Numbered from the stretch's first letter, positions 9,123-18,588 are shown. The stretch: DNA of 55,992 bases from Spirosoma fluviale (GCA_945868725.1 CAMBMU010000006.1:1-55992); one strand, 5' to 3'. Numbers and translations: made by a program. The notes: generated from the sequence alone by a model not told the origin.

Positions 9123-10100
9123 ATGGCAAGAGTATTAACAGGGATTCAGAGCTCAGGAAGACCCCACTTAGGAAATATTTTAGGAGCAATAGTTCCTGCT
9201 ATTCAATTGATTGAACAGAATAGTAACGAAGAATCTTTCATCTTTATTGCAGATTTTCATTCGCTTACAAGCCAAAAGGACGGAGCAACGCGCAAGCAGA
9301 ATACCTTGGCAGTGGCTGCTGCCTGGTTGGCCTTTGGTTTAGATATTGAAAAAACAGTTTTTTATAGACAATCCAGGATTCCTGAGGTAGCGGAACTGAG
9401 TTGGTACCTCAACTGCTTTGCCCCCTTCCCGATGCTTGCGAATGCGCACAGCTTCAAAGATAAAGCCTCTCGCCTTGCCGATGTGAATGCAGGCTTATTT
9501 ACCTATCCAGTACTGATGGCCGCAGACATTTTGCTGTATTCTGCAGACCTAGTTCCCGTGGGAAAAGATCAGCTGCAGCACCTAGAAATGGCAAAGGACC
9601 TAGCAAGTACCTTCAACCATGTGATGGAGGAGGATATTCTAACCCTTCCAGAAGCTCGTATCGCTGCAGATGTGATGCTAATTCCAGGTACAGATGGGCA
9701 GAAAATGAGTAAATCCTACCAGAATATCCTAGATATTTTCTTGTCCGAAAAGGAACTGAAAAAAAATGTGAATGCCATCATTACGGACAGCACGCCATTG
9801 GAAGAACCTAAAGATCCAGACACTTGTACGGTCTACAAATTGTATAGTTTGATGGCAACACCTCTACAAACTCAATCCTTAAGAGCACAGTACCTCGCTG
9901 GAAATTTTGGTTATGGGCATGCCAAAAAAGAACTTCTAGACTTGCTAATTACGCGCTATGCCAAAGAGAGAGAACTGTTTGACTACTTTATGAACCATCC
10001 TGAGGAAATTGAAAAACGGTTGCTTGCAGGCGAAGCGAAGGCACGATTAGTTGCACTTCCCCTACTGAATCGTGTTCGAGAAAAATTAGGATTCTTGTAA
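9123..10100 (+). CDS. trpS: tryptophan--tRNA ligase
   Basis: This 325-aa class I aminoacyl-tRNA synthetase charges tRNA-Trp in the cytoplasm. The HIGH-type signature is GRPHLGN (12-18) and the KMSKS loop is at 194-198 (GQKMSKSYQN). Both lie at the usual spacing, and the length is normal for bacterial TrpRS. It stands alone between the DUF1573 gene and a convergent PIG-L gene. The start ATG at 9123 directly precedes the expected ARVLTGIQSSG opening. Confidence 0.97.
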   Translation: MARVLTGIQSSGRPHLGNILGAIVPAIQLIEQNSNEESFIFIADFHSLTSQKDGATRKQNTLAVAAAWLAFGLDIEKTVFYRQSRIPEVAELSWYLNCFAPFPMLANAHSFKDKASRLADVNAGLFTYPVLMAADILLYSADLVPVGKDQLQHLEMAKDLASTFNHVMEEDILTLPEARIAADVMLIPGTDGQKMSKSYQNILDIFLSEKELKKNVNAIITDSTPLEEPKDPDTCTVYKLYSLMATPLQTQSLRAQYLAGNFGYGHAKKELLDLLITRYAKERELFDYFMNHPEEIEKRLLAGEAKARLVALPLLNRVREKLGFL

Positions 10101-10105
10101 GATTT

Positions 10106-10960
10106 TTAGCGCACTTCCCTAAAATATTCCCGATCAAAAATCCTAGAATAGATCCATTCAGGAACCTGATCATGGTATGGCATTAGATCCTGGAGCACTT
10201 TTTTCTGAGTTTGGTGGGCCTGCATCACTTGTAAGGTTCGGGAGAAATAGGTTTGCGTCCCTATTGAAAAATCAGGTGCAGGAAGACCTTTTCCAGGTTC
10301 CTTTGGGTAATTTTTCTGAAATCCTTCGGATAACTTTAGCGCTACCTCAATCTGTTTTTTACTTAAGGTGACCTGAAACAACTGCTTGGGTGCAAAATCA
10401 GTTGTACCGCGGAACCCAAGGAATACCTCCTCTACCGCTTTTCCCGTTAGCATGTGATCAGAATGCCCATAAAGACCCACCTTGGAATCGTAGGAAAGTA
10501 AGACATCGGGCTTCTGGGAATGAATTAAGGCATGTACCAGCGACTTCAAGCTATCCATTCCTAGGGCATCAATACCCCCATCGGCATAATCTAGCTGGAT
10601 CAATTGATTTACTCCCAATAGTTGTGCACTTCGTTGCATCTCAGCAGTACGCAGTCGTGCCAACTCCTCCTCGGAAGGAATTTGAGCGGCATTGCCTTTC
10701 TCACCACGAGTCAAGCAGATCAGGATTACCTCATGCCCAGAAGCCTTTAGCCCCATCACCGTACCCGCCACCGTGACCTCATCGTCAGGATGAGGAAAAA
10801 TGGCCAATACCTTTTGCTTAGCTGCCGAAGAGATCAATTCTTCCTGCTTTGGAACATCCGCATCGTGCAACATTCCCCGACCCCAATAAATCAACAGAAA
10901 AGGGGAAGAGACGAGCAAAAGCACCAAAAAAAGCGCGAGATAAATCCCTAGTTTTTTCAT
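10106..10960 (-). CDS. membrane-anchored PIG-L/LmbE family deacetylase
   Basis: The 284-aa protein has one N-terminal membrane segment (about 4-26) and then the zinc-dependent PIG-L deacetylase fold: FPHPDDEVTVAG (55-66) and GLYGHSDHMLTG, with H166 and H169 completing the metal site. Family members remove N-acetyl groups from GlcNAc-type substrates such as GlcNAc-PI, GlcNAc-malate or chitobiose. The substrate here is unknown, and anchoring suggests work at the cytoplasmic-membrane surface. Its ATG overlaps the TGA of the upstream 1137-aa cytochrome-like gene by four bases (ATGA). The two are therefore probably translationally coupled and act on related material. Confidence 0.88.
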   Translation of the reverse strand: MKKLGIYLALFLVLLLVSSPFLLIYWGRGMLHDADVPKQEELISSAAKQKVLAIFPHPDDEVTVAGTVMGLKASGHEVILICLTRGEKGNAAQIPSEEELARLRTAEMQRSAQLLGVNQLIQLDYADGGIDALGMDSLKSLVHALIHSQKPDVLLSYDSKVGLYGHSDHMLTGKAVEEVFLGFRGTTDFAPKQLFQVTLSKKQIEVALKLSEGFQKNYPKEPGKGLPAPDFSIGTQTYFSRTLQVMQAHQTQKKVLQDLMPYHDQVPEWIYSRIFDREYFREVR

Positions 10961-13900
10961 TCGGTACGCTTCAACGTGCTGAGATAGGAGACCAAATCCC
11001 GAATCTCACGCTTACTCAATAGACCTCCCATCGGAGGCATACTCGAGGCCGCCATGGTTGAAGAAGCCACCTCTTTTTTGGCTATTTCCTTCTTCTCAGT
11101 TCCTACTTGTATCCAATAGCTCTCTTTCTTTTCCTCCAAGAGTATCCCAGTAATTTTACTTCCGCCTACCAAATTGACTGTAATGCTACCGTAACCTGGA
11201 GAAAGCCGCTTGCTTGGGTCCACGAGTGCTACCAGCAGCTCCTCTTTGGACAGAATCGTGCCTATGTTGTCTAAAGCAGGGCCTGCATTGCCACCCATAT
11301 CGTCATAGGCATGGCAGCGAATACACTGAGCCGTCTGGTTTTGAAAAAAGATATTTCTCCCTTTTAGCGCATTTCCTGGAGCTAGTGCCCCCACAAATTT
11401 CTTCCAAGGTTCCCCTCCTGCTTTTTCATCTAAAAGGGCTTCATAACTAGTTTTTAAAGGAGCCGAACCAGTGGCCAGCACTGCTTCTTCAAGTTCTATC
11501 CAAGTTCCTTCTGGGAGTTTACCTGACTTAAAGTCACTCAAAATAGTGGTCCATTCCGGAAAATCCTTGCTTCCTTCTAAGCTTCCCAGCGTAAGTAAGG
11601 CGGTTTGCTGCTCTGCCAAGGTCCTTTTCTTCAAAATCTCCATCAGCAAAGGCACTTTTTGATCATTAGGGAGAGAGGTCTGCGCAATCAAGCCTAAGCC
11701 CGCCACACGCACCCCTTCGGATACATCGCGCATTGCATAGGAGATGGCATCACTTAGGTTGGATGCATTCATCACCACCAAGGAATTCAATGCTTCTACT
11801 TTTACCTCCTGAGAAGGATCGGTTTTTAACTTGCCAAACAAGAACTCTGCCATCTCTGCCATCCCCAATTTGCCCATGGCCTTGATGGATTCACGTCTCA
11901 GTTCAAGCGCTGAACTCTTTGCCTGCATCTCTAGCGTAGCCGCTACTTTTGATTTGATTTGAGCTAGATCACGGGTTACTTCTCCTCGGTACCTTCCATC
12001 CACACGATCCAAAACCGAAGGACTAGCCCAGGTCCCAAGTGTAGCTAAGGATTCAATTTTAAGTGCGTCTGAAATCCCTGGCTTGGCAACATAAGCAAGC
12101 ACATAGTTTAGATTTTCCTCCTTGCCAAGGCGTTGATTCGCACTGATCACGCGTCGAATTAAGGGTTCATTGGTGAAAGGAGTGGTTGCCAAAAGGGCAG
12201 CCAATTTTGGCATGGCAGCAGGTACCGACAAATCATCATGAATGGCGCGAGCGGCTTCGGTAACAATATCTTCCTCCTTGTCACCTAAAAACTTAGCCAA
12301 CTCAGGCGATTGCAAGCGTCTTAAGGCAATCACTGCCCCCATTCTCACTGCCTTAGAAGGATGAGTAGAAAGAGCCGCCAAAGGTGCTACTTGCCCGATT
12401 TGCGACAAAGCATAGGTACCCCCATGACGTAAAAAGGCATCTTCGTCATTATTTGCTGCCAAAAGCTGAATCAAGGGTTGTATTGCAGTTGCCTCTTTGG
12501 CTCTTCCCAAAGCTTCGGCGCTAAAAAATCGAACGCGTGAATTTTCATGGGTCAGATTCGCAATCAACTCCTTGCTTGCCTCCTTGTAACGAATATCTCC
12601 AAGCCATTTGGCCGCTTGGGCGCGGACCTCAGGATCAGCGTCTAGAAGCAATGCTACCAAGGGCTTGGCATAGCTTTTATCGGAGAGCCTAGCCAATTGG
12701 CTCAAACCTAAGATTCCATGGATACGAGCCAGTTGGTTGCTCTTGTCTTTAATTACTAGGTTAAACTGATCCGCACCTTTTTTCCCTCGCTTCACCAACT
12801 CAAATTGAGCTTTGCGACGAATACGCAAGTCCTCAAAGTATAATTTTGACTTCAGGTCAACTTCGGATAACTTTTTGTAATCTGCCTTTATTTCAGCTTC
12901 AGTTTGCTTTTGCAAAGCCCAGCCTTTGGCAGTTTCATCGGTCATTTTCCAGATGCGTCCGTAGCCTTTATCGTTCCATCCAGTAACCCAATCCGCCATA
13001 AACAAGGAACCATCAGGGGCAAAGTCAATACCTGTAGGCAAAAAGTTGCCTACGATTTTTTCTGTTTTTGTCAATTCAAAGGAAGCACCTTTGGGCTGCA
13101 ATTGGAATGCGTGTAAACCAGAGCTTGCAGGGTTACCTACAAATTCCACCACAAAGAAGTGGTCTTTCCAACGCTCCCCTAGACCAGCACCTGGATTAAA
13201 AGCCATCCCTGTAGGTCCACTCACGTAGTTGAGCAAGGGAGGAGTAATGAAGGTAGTCTGTCCCTCCCATCGAGGAAGAAACATCTTTTCGTCCATCCAA
13301 ACCTTGTAGGTATTGTTGTTGGGGTCGCGGTACTTGCCAAACTGCCAGTTGATCCTCCAACCTGAATCCGAACCTCGGGTGATGTACACCAAGCGTTCTT
13401 TTTCGCCTGCATGGTCCCCGTCATTGTCTACAGAGATCAAGTTGGTGTGCTGATCAAAGACAAACTCGTGGGTATTCCGTAGTCCCCCAGCAAAAATTTC
13501 GAAATCAGATCCATCCGGGTTGGATCTTGCAATTACCCCATTGTTGGAGTGATTGTATTCAGTCCCATCGTCCCCTTTTCCATTAAATCCAATATCTCCA
13601 ATGCCCCAATAAATTCTGCCATCAGGTCCCATTTCTACCCCAGACATTCCGTGCGCACCAAAACCAATGTGGATTCCATAGCCATGAGAGAGTGACTTTT
13701 TCTCATCCATAAGGCCATCTCCATTGGTGTCCATGAGGCGCCACATGTCTGGTCCTGCAGCCACATAGAGTGCATCTTCTGTTTTCATTACTCCCCCAGC
13801 CACATCGGTCACCTCCTCGTGAAAATCATACACTTGCTTTTGACCCCAATCGGCCATCCCGTCCCCATCTGTATCCTTAAGTTGGAACACCTCATTTCGT

Positions 13901-14370
13901 TCTTCCAACATGTCTTTCCAATCGTGGGAACCATCTCCATTCAAGTCGGCTAGCCATTCGTTTTGAGCAGAACGCTCTGGTGAAAGCTCCGTGCGAAGAA
14001 AGTTGCGCTTGTCCTCAATAGTTTGCAAAGCAATGGATCGAATTTCCCAATCCTGATGGCCTCGAATATCAAACTCAGCATTATTTCGTCTTGGCGAACG
14101 CGAATAGTAGATGGATCCATCGTCTGCCACGTGGATGGCAATGGGGTCCTTAACCAAGGAGTCAACTCCCCAAACCTCCATTTTCAATCCCTCAGCAAGA
14201 ATTGGGTTGACGGAATTTCTTGCTGCCTCGGCTTGAGTTGCTATTTCTTCCTTGGTGAGCGTGGTGATTCGTAAGTCAACAGGTTCTTTCTCTTTGCAAG
14301 CTGAGAATACCGTGAGTATGAGGATCGAAATGGTCCCTAAAAATTGGAGTACCGGATTTATTTTGGGCAT
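10957..14370 (-). CDS. lipoprotein with PQQ/DUF7133-like propeller, HEAT repeats and a C-terminal c-type heme domain
   Basis: The 1137-aa protein has a lipobox (LTVFSAC, C25), so it is envelope-anchored. Residues of about 60-500 resemble the beta-propeller of planctomycete 'membrane-bound dehydrogenase' proteins, with repeated DTDGDG/DTNGDG calcium-like loops. Residues of about 520-960 are alpha-helical HEAT/PBS-lyase-type repeats (e.g. DPEVRAQAAKWLGDIR, NSRVRFFSAEALGRA). The last 130 residues are a Pirellula/Verrucomicrobium-type heme domain with CIRCH at 1016-1020 and a late Met-rich segment that could supply the second iron ligand. This layout suggests an envelope sugar or alcohol oxidoreductase feeding electrons to the respiratory chain. 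The substrate is unknown. It is co-transcribed with the PIG-L gene. Confidence 0.85.
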   Translation of the reverse strand: MPKINPVLQFLGTISILILTVFSACKEKEPVDLRITTLTKEEIATQAEAARNSVNPILAEGLKMEVWGVDSLVKDPIAIHVADDGSIYYSRSPRRNNAEFDIRGHQDWEIRSIALQTIEDKRNFLRTELSPERSAQNEWLADLNGDGSHDWKDMLEERNEVFQLKDTDGDGMADWGQKQVYDFHEEVTDVAGGVMKTEDALYVAAGPDMWRLMDTNGDGLMDEKKSLSHGYGIHIGFGAHGMSGVEMGPDGRIYWGIGDIGFNGKGDDGTEYNHSNNGVIARSNPDGSDFEIFAGGLRNTHEFVFDQHTNLISVDNDGDHAGEKERLVYITRGSDSGWRINWQFGKYRDPNNNTYKVWMDEKMFLPRWEGQTTFITPPLLNYVSGPTGMAFNPGAGLGERWKDHFFVVEFVGNPASSGLHAFQLQPKGASFELTKTEKIVGNFLPTGIDFAPDGSLFMADWVTGWNDKGYGRIWKMTDETAKGWALQKQTEAEIKADYKKLSEVDLKSKLYFEDLRIRRKAQFELVKRGKKGADQFNLVIKDKSNQLARIHGILGLSQLARLSDKSYAKPLVALLLDADPEVRAQAAKWLGDIRYKEASKELIANLTHENSRVRFFSAEALGRAKEATAIQPLIQLLAANNDEDAFLRHGGTYALSQIGQVAPLAALSTHPSKAVRMGAVIALRRLQSPELAKFLGDKEEDIVTEAARAIHDDLSVPAAMPKLAALLATTPFTNEPLIRRVISANQRLGKEENLNYVLAYVAKPGISDALKIESLATLGTWASPSVLDRVDGRYRGEVTRDLAQIKSKVAATLEMQAKSSALELRRESIKAMGKLGMAEMAEFLFGKLKTDPSQEVKVEALNSLVVMNASNLSDAISYAMRDVSEGVRVAGLGLIAQTSLPNDQKVPLLMEILKKRTLAEQQTALLTLGSLEGSKDFPEWTTILSDFKSGKLPEGTWIELEEAVLATGSAPLKTSYEALLDEKAGGEPWKKFVGALAPGNALKGRNIFFQNQTAQCIRCHAYDDMGGNAGPALDNIGTILSKEELLVALVDPSKRLSPGYGSITVNLVGGSKITGILLEEKKESYWIQVGTEKKEIAKKEVASSTMAASSMPPMGGLLSKREIRDLVSYLSTLKRTE

Positions 14371-14478
14371 GGGTTCATGTGAATTAACTGCCTGAAAATA
14401 TAAAAAATACAGCTTCTAAACGAGCAGTTGGTATAATTAATCGAGATTATCTAGCTATTTATCGAAAGCCCTAAAAAC
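14371..14478. other. gap between the cytochrome lipoprotein gene and the tRNA terminator
   Basis: This is the A+T-rich 5' flank of the minus-strand 1137-aa gene. A TATATTTT segment at about 14396-14404 on the minus strand partly fits the Bacteroidota -7 box TAnnTTTG (last base differs). No gene was seen. Confidence 0.3.
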
Positions 14479-14510
14479 AAAAAATCCCAAACATGAAGTC
14501 GGGATTTTTT
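14479..14510 (-). terminator. terminator after the tRNA-Glu pair
   Basis: AAAAAATCCC and GGGATTTTTT form a 10-bp stem around a 12-base loop, with a T run after it when read on the minus strand. It lies 54 bp beyond the 3' end of the second tRNA-Glu and fits the end of the tRNA transcript. Confidence 0.8.
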
Positions 14511-14563
14511 TCTTCTCTACCTGAAGGAAGAGGTGAAACTATAATTTCGAGTGAATCTCGATG

Positions 14564-14635
14564 TAGTCCGTACGGGAATCGAACCCGTGTTTTATCCGTG
14601 AAAGGGATACGTCCTAACCCCTAGACGAACGGACC
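14564..14635 (-). tRNA. tRNA-Glu (anticodon TTC), copy 2 in transcription order
   Basis: This 72-nt cloverleaf reads GGTCCGTTCGTCTAGGGG at the 5' end, has the anticodon loop CCCTTTCACGG (anticodon TTC) and the T-arm GGGTTCGATTCCC. The acceptor stem GGTCCGT/ACGGACT pairs fully but starts with a G1-U72 wobble. CCA is not encoded. The sequence is identical to the neighbouring copy. Confidence 0.95.
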
Positions 14636-14681
14636 ATAAGAAAAAACCAAATTTAAAAAGTGCCTTTATGCTGCACTTTTG

Positions 14682-14753
14682 TAGTCCGTACGGGAATCGA
14701 ACCCGTGTTTTATCCGTGAAAGGGATACGTCCTAACCCCTAGACGAACGGACC
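14682..14753 (-). tRNA. tRNA-Glu (anticodon TTC), copy 1 in transcription order
   Basis: This tRNA gene is identical base for base to the copy at 14564-14635, with a 46-bp spacer between them. It has the same TTC anticodon, T-arm and G1-U72 wobble. The two were probably made by tandem duplication and are transcribed together toward the terminator at 14479-14510. Confidence 0.95.
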
Positions 14754-14934
14754 ATTTGACCCACAAAAAGGTGGCTTTTTCAAAGGTTGTGCAAATATAG
14801 CCGCTTGAACTTATATTCCCAAAGTGGCTAGAAAATTTCTTTTCAATCCTCCCCTAATCTTCTGAACCAAAGCAGTAAAAATTTACTTTACCTGTAGAAC
14901 GACATTTTCTGTAAATTCACTCCAAATTAAACTC

Positions 14935-15948
14935 ATGTCCGCAACTGTTCCAGCCCTTCGTGTAGCCATCAATGGATTTGGAAGAATTGGTCGCTATACC
15001 GCCAAGCTTCTCCTAAAAAATCCGGAGTTCAATTTGGTGGCCATCAATGACTTGGCTGATCCTGCTGCCATCGCTCACTTGTTAAAATACGATTCGGTTC
15101 ATGGGAAGTTTGATGCCAATATTCAACTTTCACCCCATTTTTTGCAAGTAAATGAACACAAAGTTGCGCTCTTCTCTGAATCGAATCCGGAAAATCTTCC
15201 TTGGAAAAAACTCAATATTGATCTTGTTTTTGAGTGCACTGGAAGGTTTACCTTGAAAAAAGATGCTGAAAAACACCTGCAGGCAGGAGCGAAAAAAGTA
15301 ATTATTTCAGCACCCTCTCAAGAGTCAGCTATACCCATGGTGGTGCTCGGGGTCAATGATCAGATCCTATCAGGCCAAGAAACCATTGTTTCCAATGCCT
15401 CCTGTACCACCAACTGCTTGGCCCCTTTGGTGAAAGTACTGGATGAGCATTTCGGTATTTTGAATGGCTTTGCCTCGACAGTGCACTCCTACACCAACGA
15501 TCAAAATCTGCACGACGCCCCGCACAAGGACCTCAGAAGAGCACGAGCAGCGGCCTATTCCATCATCCCCACCTCCACCAATGCAGGCAAGGCCTTGGAC
15601 CGCATCCTTCCCGCACTTGCGGCAAAGATCGAAGCTTCCGCCATGCGCGTGCCCGTACCAGATGGCTCATTGACCGACTTGATTGTTACGGTTTCGCGAG
15701 AAGTCACTGCTGCCCAAGTGAATGAGGCATTCAAAAAGGCTGCCGCTTCAGACTTAAAAGGGTATTTACAAGTTGAATCCGATCCGATCGTATCTATGGA
15801 TATTTTGGGCAATACCCATTCAGCAATCCTGGATGAGGCCTTGACCTCGACCAAAGGAAATATGATCAAAGTAGTGGCATGGTACGATAACGAATCAGGC
15901 TATGCCAATCGGCTAATGGACTTGGCACGCAAAATTAGTAGTCACTAA
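14935..15948 (+). CDS. gap: type I glyceraldehyde-3-phosphate dehydrogenase
   Basis: This 337-aa enzyme catalyses the NAD-dependent oxidative phosphorylation of glyceraldehyde-3-phosphate to 1,3-bisphosphoglycerate. It has an N-terminal Rossmann motif (VAINGFGRIGR, 10-20), the active-site SNASCTTNCLAP with nucleophile C157, and WYDNESGYANR near the C-terminus. It converges with the DUF6134 gene (5 bp between stops). It would take up the triose phosphate produced by the KDPG aldolase coded 4 kb further on, although the two are not in one operon. A second gap paralogue elsewhere is possible. Confidence 0.96.
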   Translation: MSATVPALRVAINGFGRIGRYTAKLLLKNPEFNLVAINDLADPAAIAHLLKYDSVHGKFDANIQLSPHFLQVNEHKVALFSESNPENLPWKKLNIDLVFECTGRFTLKKDAEKHLQAGAKKVIISAPSQESAIPMVVLGVNDQILSGQETIVSNASCTTNCLAPLVKVLDEHFGILNGFASTVHSYTNDQNLHDAPHKDLRRARAAAYSIIPTSTNAGKALDRILPALAAKIEASAMRVPVPDGSLTDLIVTVSREVTAAQVNEAFKKAAASDLKGYLQVESDPIVSMDILGNTHSAILDEALTSTKGNMIKVVAWYDNESGYANRLMDLARKISSH

Positions 15949-15953
15949 AAATA

Positions 15954-16577
15954 TTACTTGACACGCCGAACTTGATAGTTCTTAATTGGGCTTTCAACGA
16001 CTATTTTTTCCAGCTTTCCACTCTTATAATGGTACTGGTTGGTATTCCCCTCTACCTCAATTTCATAGACGCCAGCACTAATCTTTTTAATTGGAGATGA
16101 AACTCCATACACTTCCGAAAGAAAGATCTCCTGACCACTTGGCTCCTGAAAAAATAATTTAGAGCTACACCAGGACAGCGGACCTTTCAAGGAAGTTCGA
16201 TTGGCATACTTGTACGATTTGGAATCCACTTGGTACTGCGCTCCAGTCCAATTGACCTTCGAATCAAAAAACCCTCGGTTGGTCTTTGATTCAGAATAGG
16301 TCTTTATAATTTTTCCGCCTTTAAAATTCGAGCGTGTTAAAAATTTAAGGTCCACATCCCCGAAAAACCAAAACTTCACGCGGCTATCTACCGAATAAAG
16401 TAACGAATCTCCTCCACCAGTTTTCTGAGCTGTAAGGGTTCCTATTTTTATTCCAAGAACCACTATTTCAAAAGATGCTGTTTCTTTTGCTGTTTGCGCA
16501 TGCCCAAGCGAAACACCCATCCAAAGAAAAATGAAGAGGCTAGTTCTCTTAAAATTGGTGTATCGCGTTTGGTTCAT
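15954..16577 (-). CDS. exported DUF6134-type protein of unknown function
   Basis: The 207-aa protein has an N-terminal export signal ending near GHAQ (about residue 28). The remainder is beta-rich (FEIVVLGIKIGTLTAQK, SRVKFWFFGDVDLKFLTRSNF) and resembles DUF6134, a family of small secreted Bacteroidota proteins with no known activity. There are no catalytic motifs that I recognise. It is a single gene on the minus strand, convergent with gap. Confidence 0.7.
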   Translation of the reverse strand: MNQTRYTNFKRTSLFIFLWMGVSLGHAQTAKETASFEIVVLGIKIGTLTAQKTGGGDSLLYSVDSRVKFWFFGDVDLKFLTRSNFKGGKIIKTYSESKTNRGFFDSKVNWTGAQYQVDSKSYKYANRTSLKGPLSWCSSKLFFQEPSGQEIFLSEVYGVSSPIKKISAGVYEIEVEGNTNQYHYKSGKLEKIVVESPIKNYQVRRVK

Positions 16578-16638
16578 CGAAAATTAAAGGGTGAGATTAG
16601 TGTTAAAGAACTTTAGCATCAATTCACATAAGTCTAAG

Positions 16639-17241
16639 TTAAAACTTATTCTCAATTTGGCTACTATACCGTTGCCAATCTTCCTGGGTATCAATATCAT
16701 CTAGTTCTGGCAGCAAAGTGACAATTAAACCCTGCTGAGACGCCACATGCAAGGTCTGTGACAACACTTGAGAAGTACTCCATGCGATCCCCTCGAACAA
16801 GTACGCTGCCTTGCCCTTCATTCCAATCAAATAGTATCCCCCATCTCTTGCTGGCCCCAATACCAAGTCGGAATGATTTAAGGCTTCAAATGCTTGAAGT
16901 AGGTGTTGGCTTTGAAGAGTTGGACAATCGGTCCCAATCAGAATCACTTTGTCCCTACCTGATTCAAAGGTGCGAGCAAATGCGTTTGACATACGCTCCC
17001 CCAGATCTCGCCCTTGCTGCACAAAGCTCCTTTCTACAGTTGGGTGGGTGGATTCAGGGAGAAAGTCTGAAAAAAAAGTCCAAACAGGTACCGGCACAGC
17101 CTCCAAGGCTGAATAAGTAAGCTGAACGAGATGCTTGTAAATCTCCAAGGCAGGGAGTTCACCCATTCCAGAGGCAAGGCGAGTTTTCACCTGACCCAAA
17201 ATGGCATTCTTTTGAAATACAAGCACCACTTCTTTTTTCAT
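16639..17241 (-). CDS. DUF2064/TIGR04282-type glycosyltransferase
   Basis: The 200-aa protein has the nucleotide-sugar-transferase fold of the DUF2064 family. Visible are LVFQKNAILGQVKTRLA at the N-terminus, the central GRDLGERMSNAF and VILIGTDCPTL, then DLVLGPARDGGYYLIGM. The GTDCP and DGGYYLIG segments are the family's nucleotide/metal-binding and acceptor regions. Databases often name these 'arsenosugar biosynthesis glycosyltransferase', but no ars or radical-SAM partner is nearby, so I do not assign that role. It is 46 bp beyond the stop of the TRAP large-permease gene on the same strand and could be read through from it. Confidence 0.82.
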   Translation of the reverse strand: MKKEVVLVFQKNAILGQVKTRLASGMGELPALEIYKHLVQLTYSALEAVPVPVWTFFSDFLPESTHPTVERSFVQQGRDLGERMSNAFARTFESGRDKVILIGTDCPTLQSQHLLQAFEALNHSDLVLGPARDGGYYLIGMKGKAAYLFEGIAWSTSQVLSQTLHVASQQGLIVTLLPELDDIDTQEDWQRYSSQIENKF

Positions 17242-17287
17242 CTTTCGAATCTAGACCTATTCCTGGTACTGATTAACTGATTGGTTT

Positions 17288-18586
17288 TTAAATCAGATCA
17301 AAAATCCGTGGTAAAAACAGGGTGATCTCTGGAAACAGGGTAATCAAGGCTAGTGCAATCACCATAGCCAAAAAGAAAGGCAATAAGGGTCGAAGCACTT
17401 GAGTTAAGGAGATTTTTGCAATAGATACTCCTACAAATAATAGGGAGCCTACCGGAGGAGTACACAAACCGATACAAAGGTTCACCACCATAATCATCCC
17501 AAAATGGACAGGATCTACACCTACCTTGGTGACCACCGGTAAAAATATGGGGGTGAAAATTAACACGGCTGGTGTGATGTCCATGAAGGTTCCTACAAAC
17601 AGCAAAATGATGTTTATCACAATCAAAATCACCCACTTATTGTCACTTAAGGTCAACATAAACTCGCTGATCAGCTGCGGAATATCTTCTGCTGACATCA
17701 CCCAAGACATACTCATTGAAGTGCCAATCAACAACAAAACGACTGCGGTAGTTTCTGAGGAGCGAACTAGAATGCCTGGAAGCTCGGATACCTTGAGTTC
17801 CCGGTAAAACAGTGAAAGAAACAAGGTGTACACGACAGCGATAGCAGAAGCTTCGGTAGCGGTAAAAATACCTGCCACAATACCTCCAATCACCAAGACA
17901 AGTAGGAAAAGGCTTGGCACCGCTCTCCAAAGAGCTTTGACCAAATAGCCAAAACTTACAGCTTCCGCATAGGGAAGCTTATTCTTCTTGATAAAAATGG
18001 CTGCGCAAATCATTAAAGAAACGCCCAACAGAATTCCAGGTAGATATCCCGCTACAAAAAGTGCTGCTATGGAAACACCTCCGCTAGCCAAGGAATAAAT
18101 GATCAATACATTGGAAGGAGGAATAATTAAGCCCGTGGTGGATGAGGTGATGTTCACAGCCACACCCAAGGTCTTGGGATACCCCTCTTCATCCATACGC
18201 TTACCCAAAATACTACCCAATGCTGAAGCTGCAGCAGCGGCCGAACCAGCAATTGCTCCAAAAAGCATGGCTGCAATGATATTTACATACAAAAGCCCAC
18301 CCGGAAGTTTGCCCGTAAGCCCTTTCGCAAAGTCAATTAACCGGTTTGCTATACCCCCTTTATTCATGATTTCTCCAGCCAATACAAAGAATGGAATGGC
18401 TAACAAGGAGAAACTATCCAAGCCTGTGGCCATGCGCTGCGCAATCGTGGTAGCAGCAGGCATTGCTGAAACGGAAACTAGAAGCGTAAAAAAGCTAGAA
18501 AGACCCAAGCTCCAGGCTACTGGAACACCAAGGAGTAAAAGCGATACAAAACTTAAAACCAAGATTAAAATAGCGATACCTTCCAT
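17288..18586 (-). CDS. dctM: TRAP transporter large permease subunit
   Basis: This 432-aa, about 12-helix integral membrane protein of the DctM family is the sodium-driven transport channel of a TRAP system. The LAIPFFVLAGEIMNKGG segment and the two similar halves are diagnostic (e.g. TGLIIPPSN and FTATEASAIAVVYTL). It is the last gene of the minus-strand set kdgK-eda-dctP-dctQ-dctM. From its neighbours the transported substrate should be a hexuronate or a related sugar acid. Confidence 0.94.
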   Translation of the reverse strand: MEGIAILILVLSFVSLLLLGVPVAWSLGLSSFFTLLVSVSAMPAATTIAQRMATGLDSFSLLAIPFFVLAGEIMNKGGIANRLIDFAKGLTGKLPGGLLYVNIIAAMLFGAIAGSAAAAASALGSILGKRMDEEGYPKTLGVAVNITSSTTGLIIPPSNVLIIYSLASGGVSIAALFVAGYLPGILLGVSLMICAAIFIKKNKLPYAEAVSFGYLVKALWRAVPSLFLLVLVIGGIVAGIFTATEASAIAVVYTLFLSLFYRELKVSELPGILVRSSETTAVVLLLIGTSMSMSWVMSAEDIPQLISEFMLTLSDNKWVILIVINIILLFVGTFMDITPAVLIFTPIFLPVVTKVGVDPVHFGMIMVVNLCIGLCTPPVGSLLFVGVSIAKISLTQVLRPLLPFFLAMVIALALITLFPEITLFLPRIFDLI

Positions 18587-18588
18587 GG

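Noticed and set aside
16639-17241. Arsenosugar biosynthesis glycosyltransferase
   Set aside because: The DUF2064 family is often so named, but no arsenic or radical-SAM gene is nearby.
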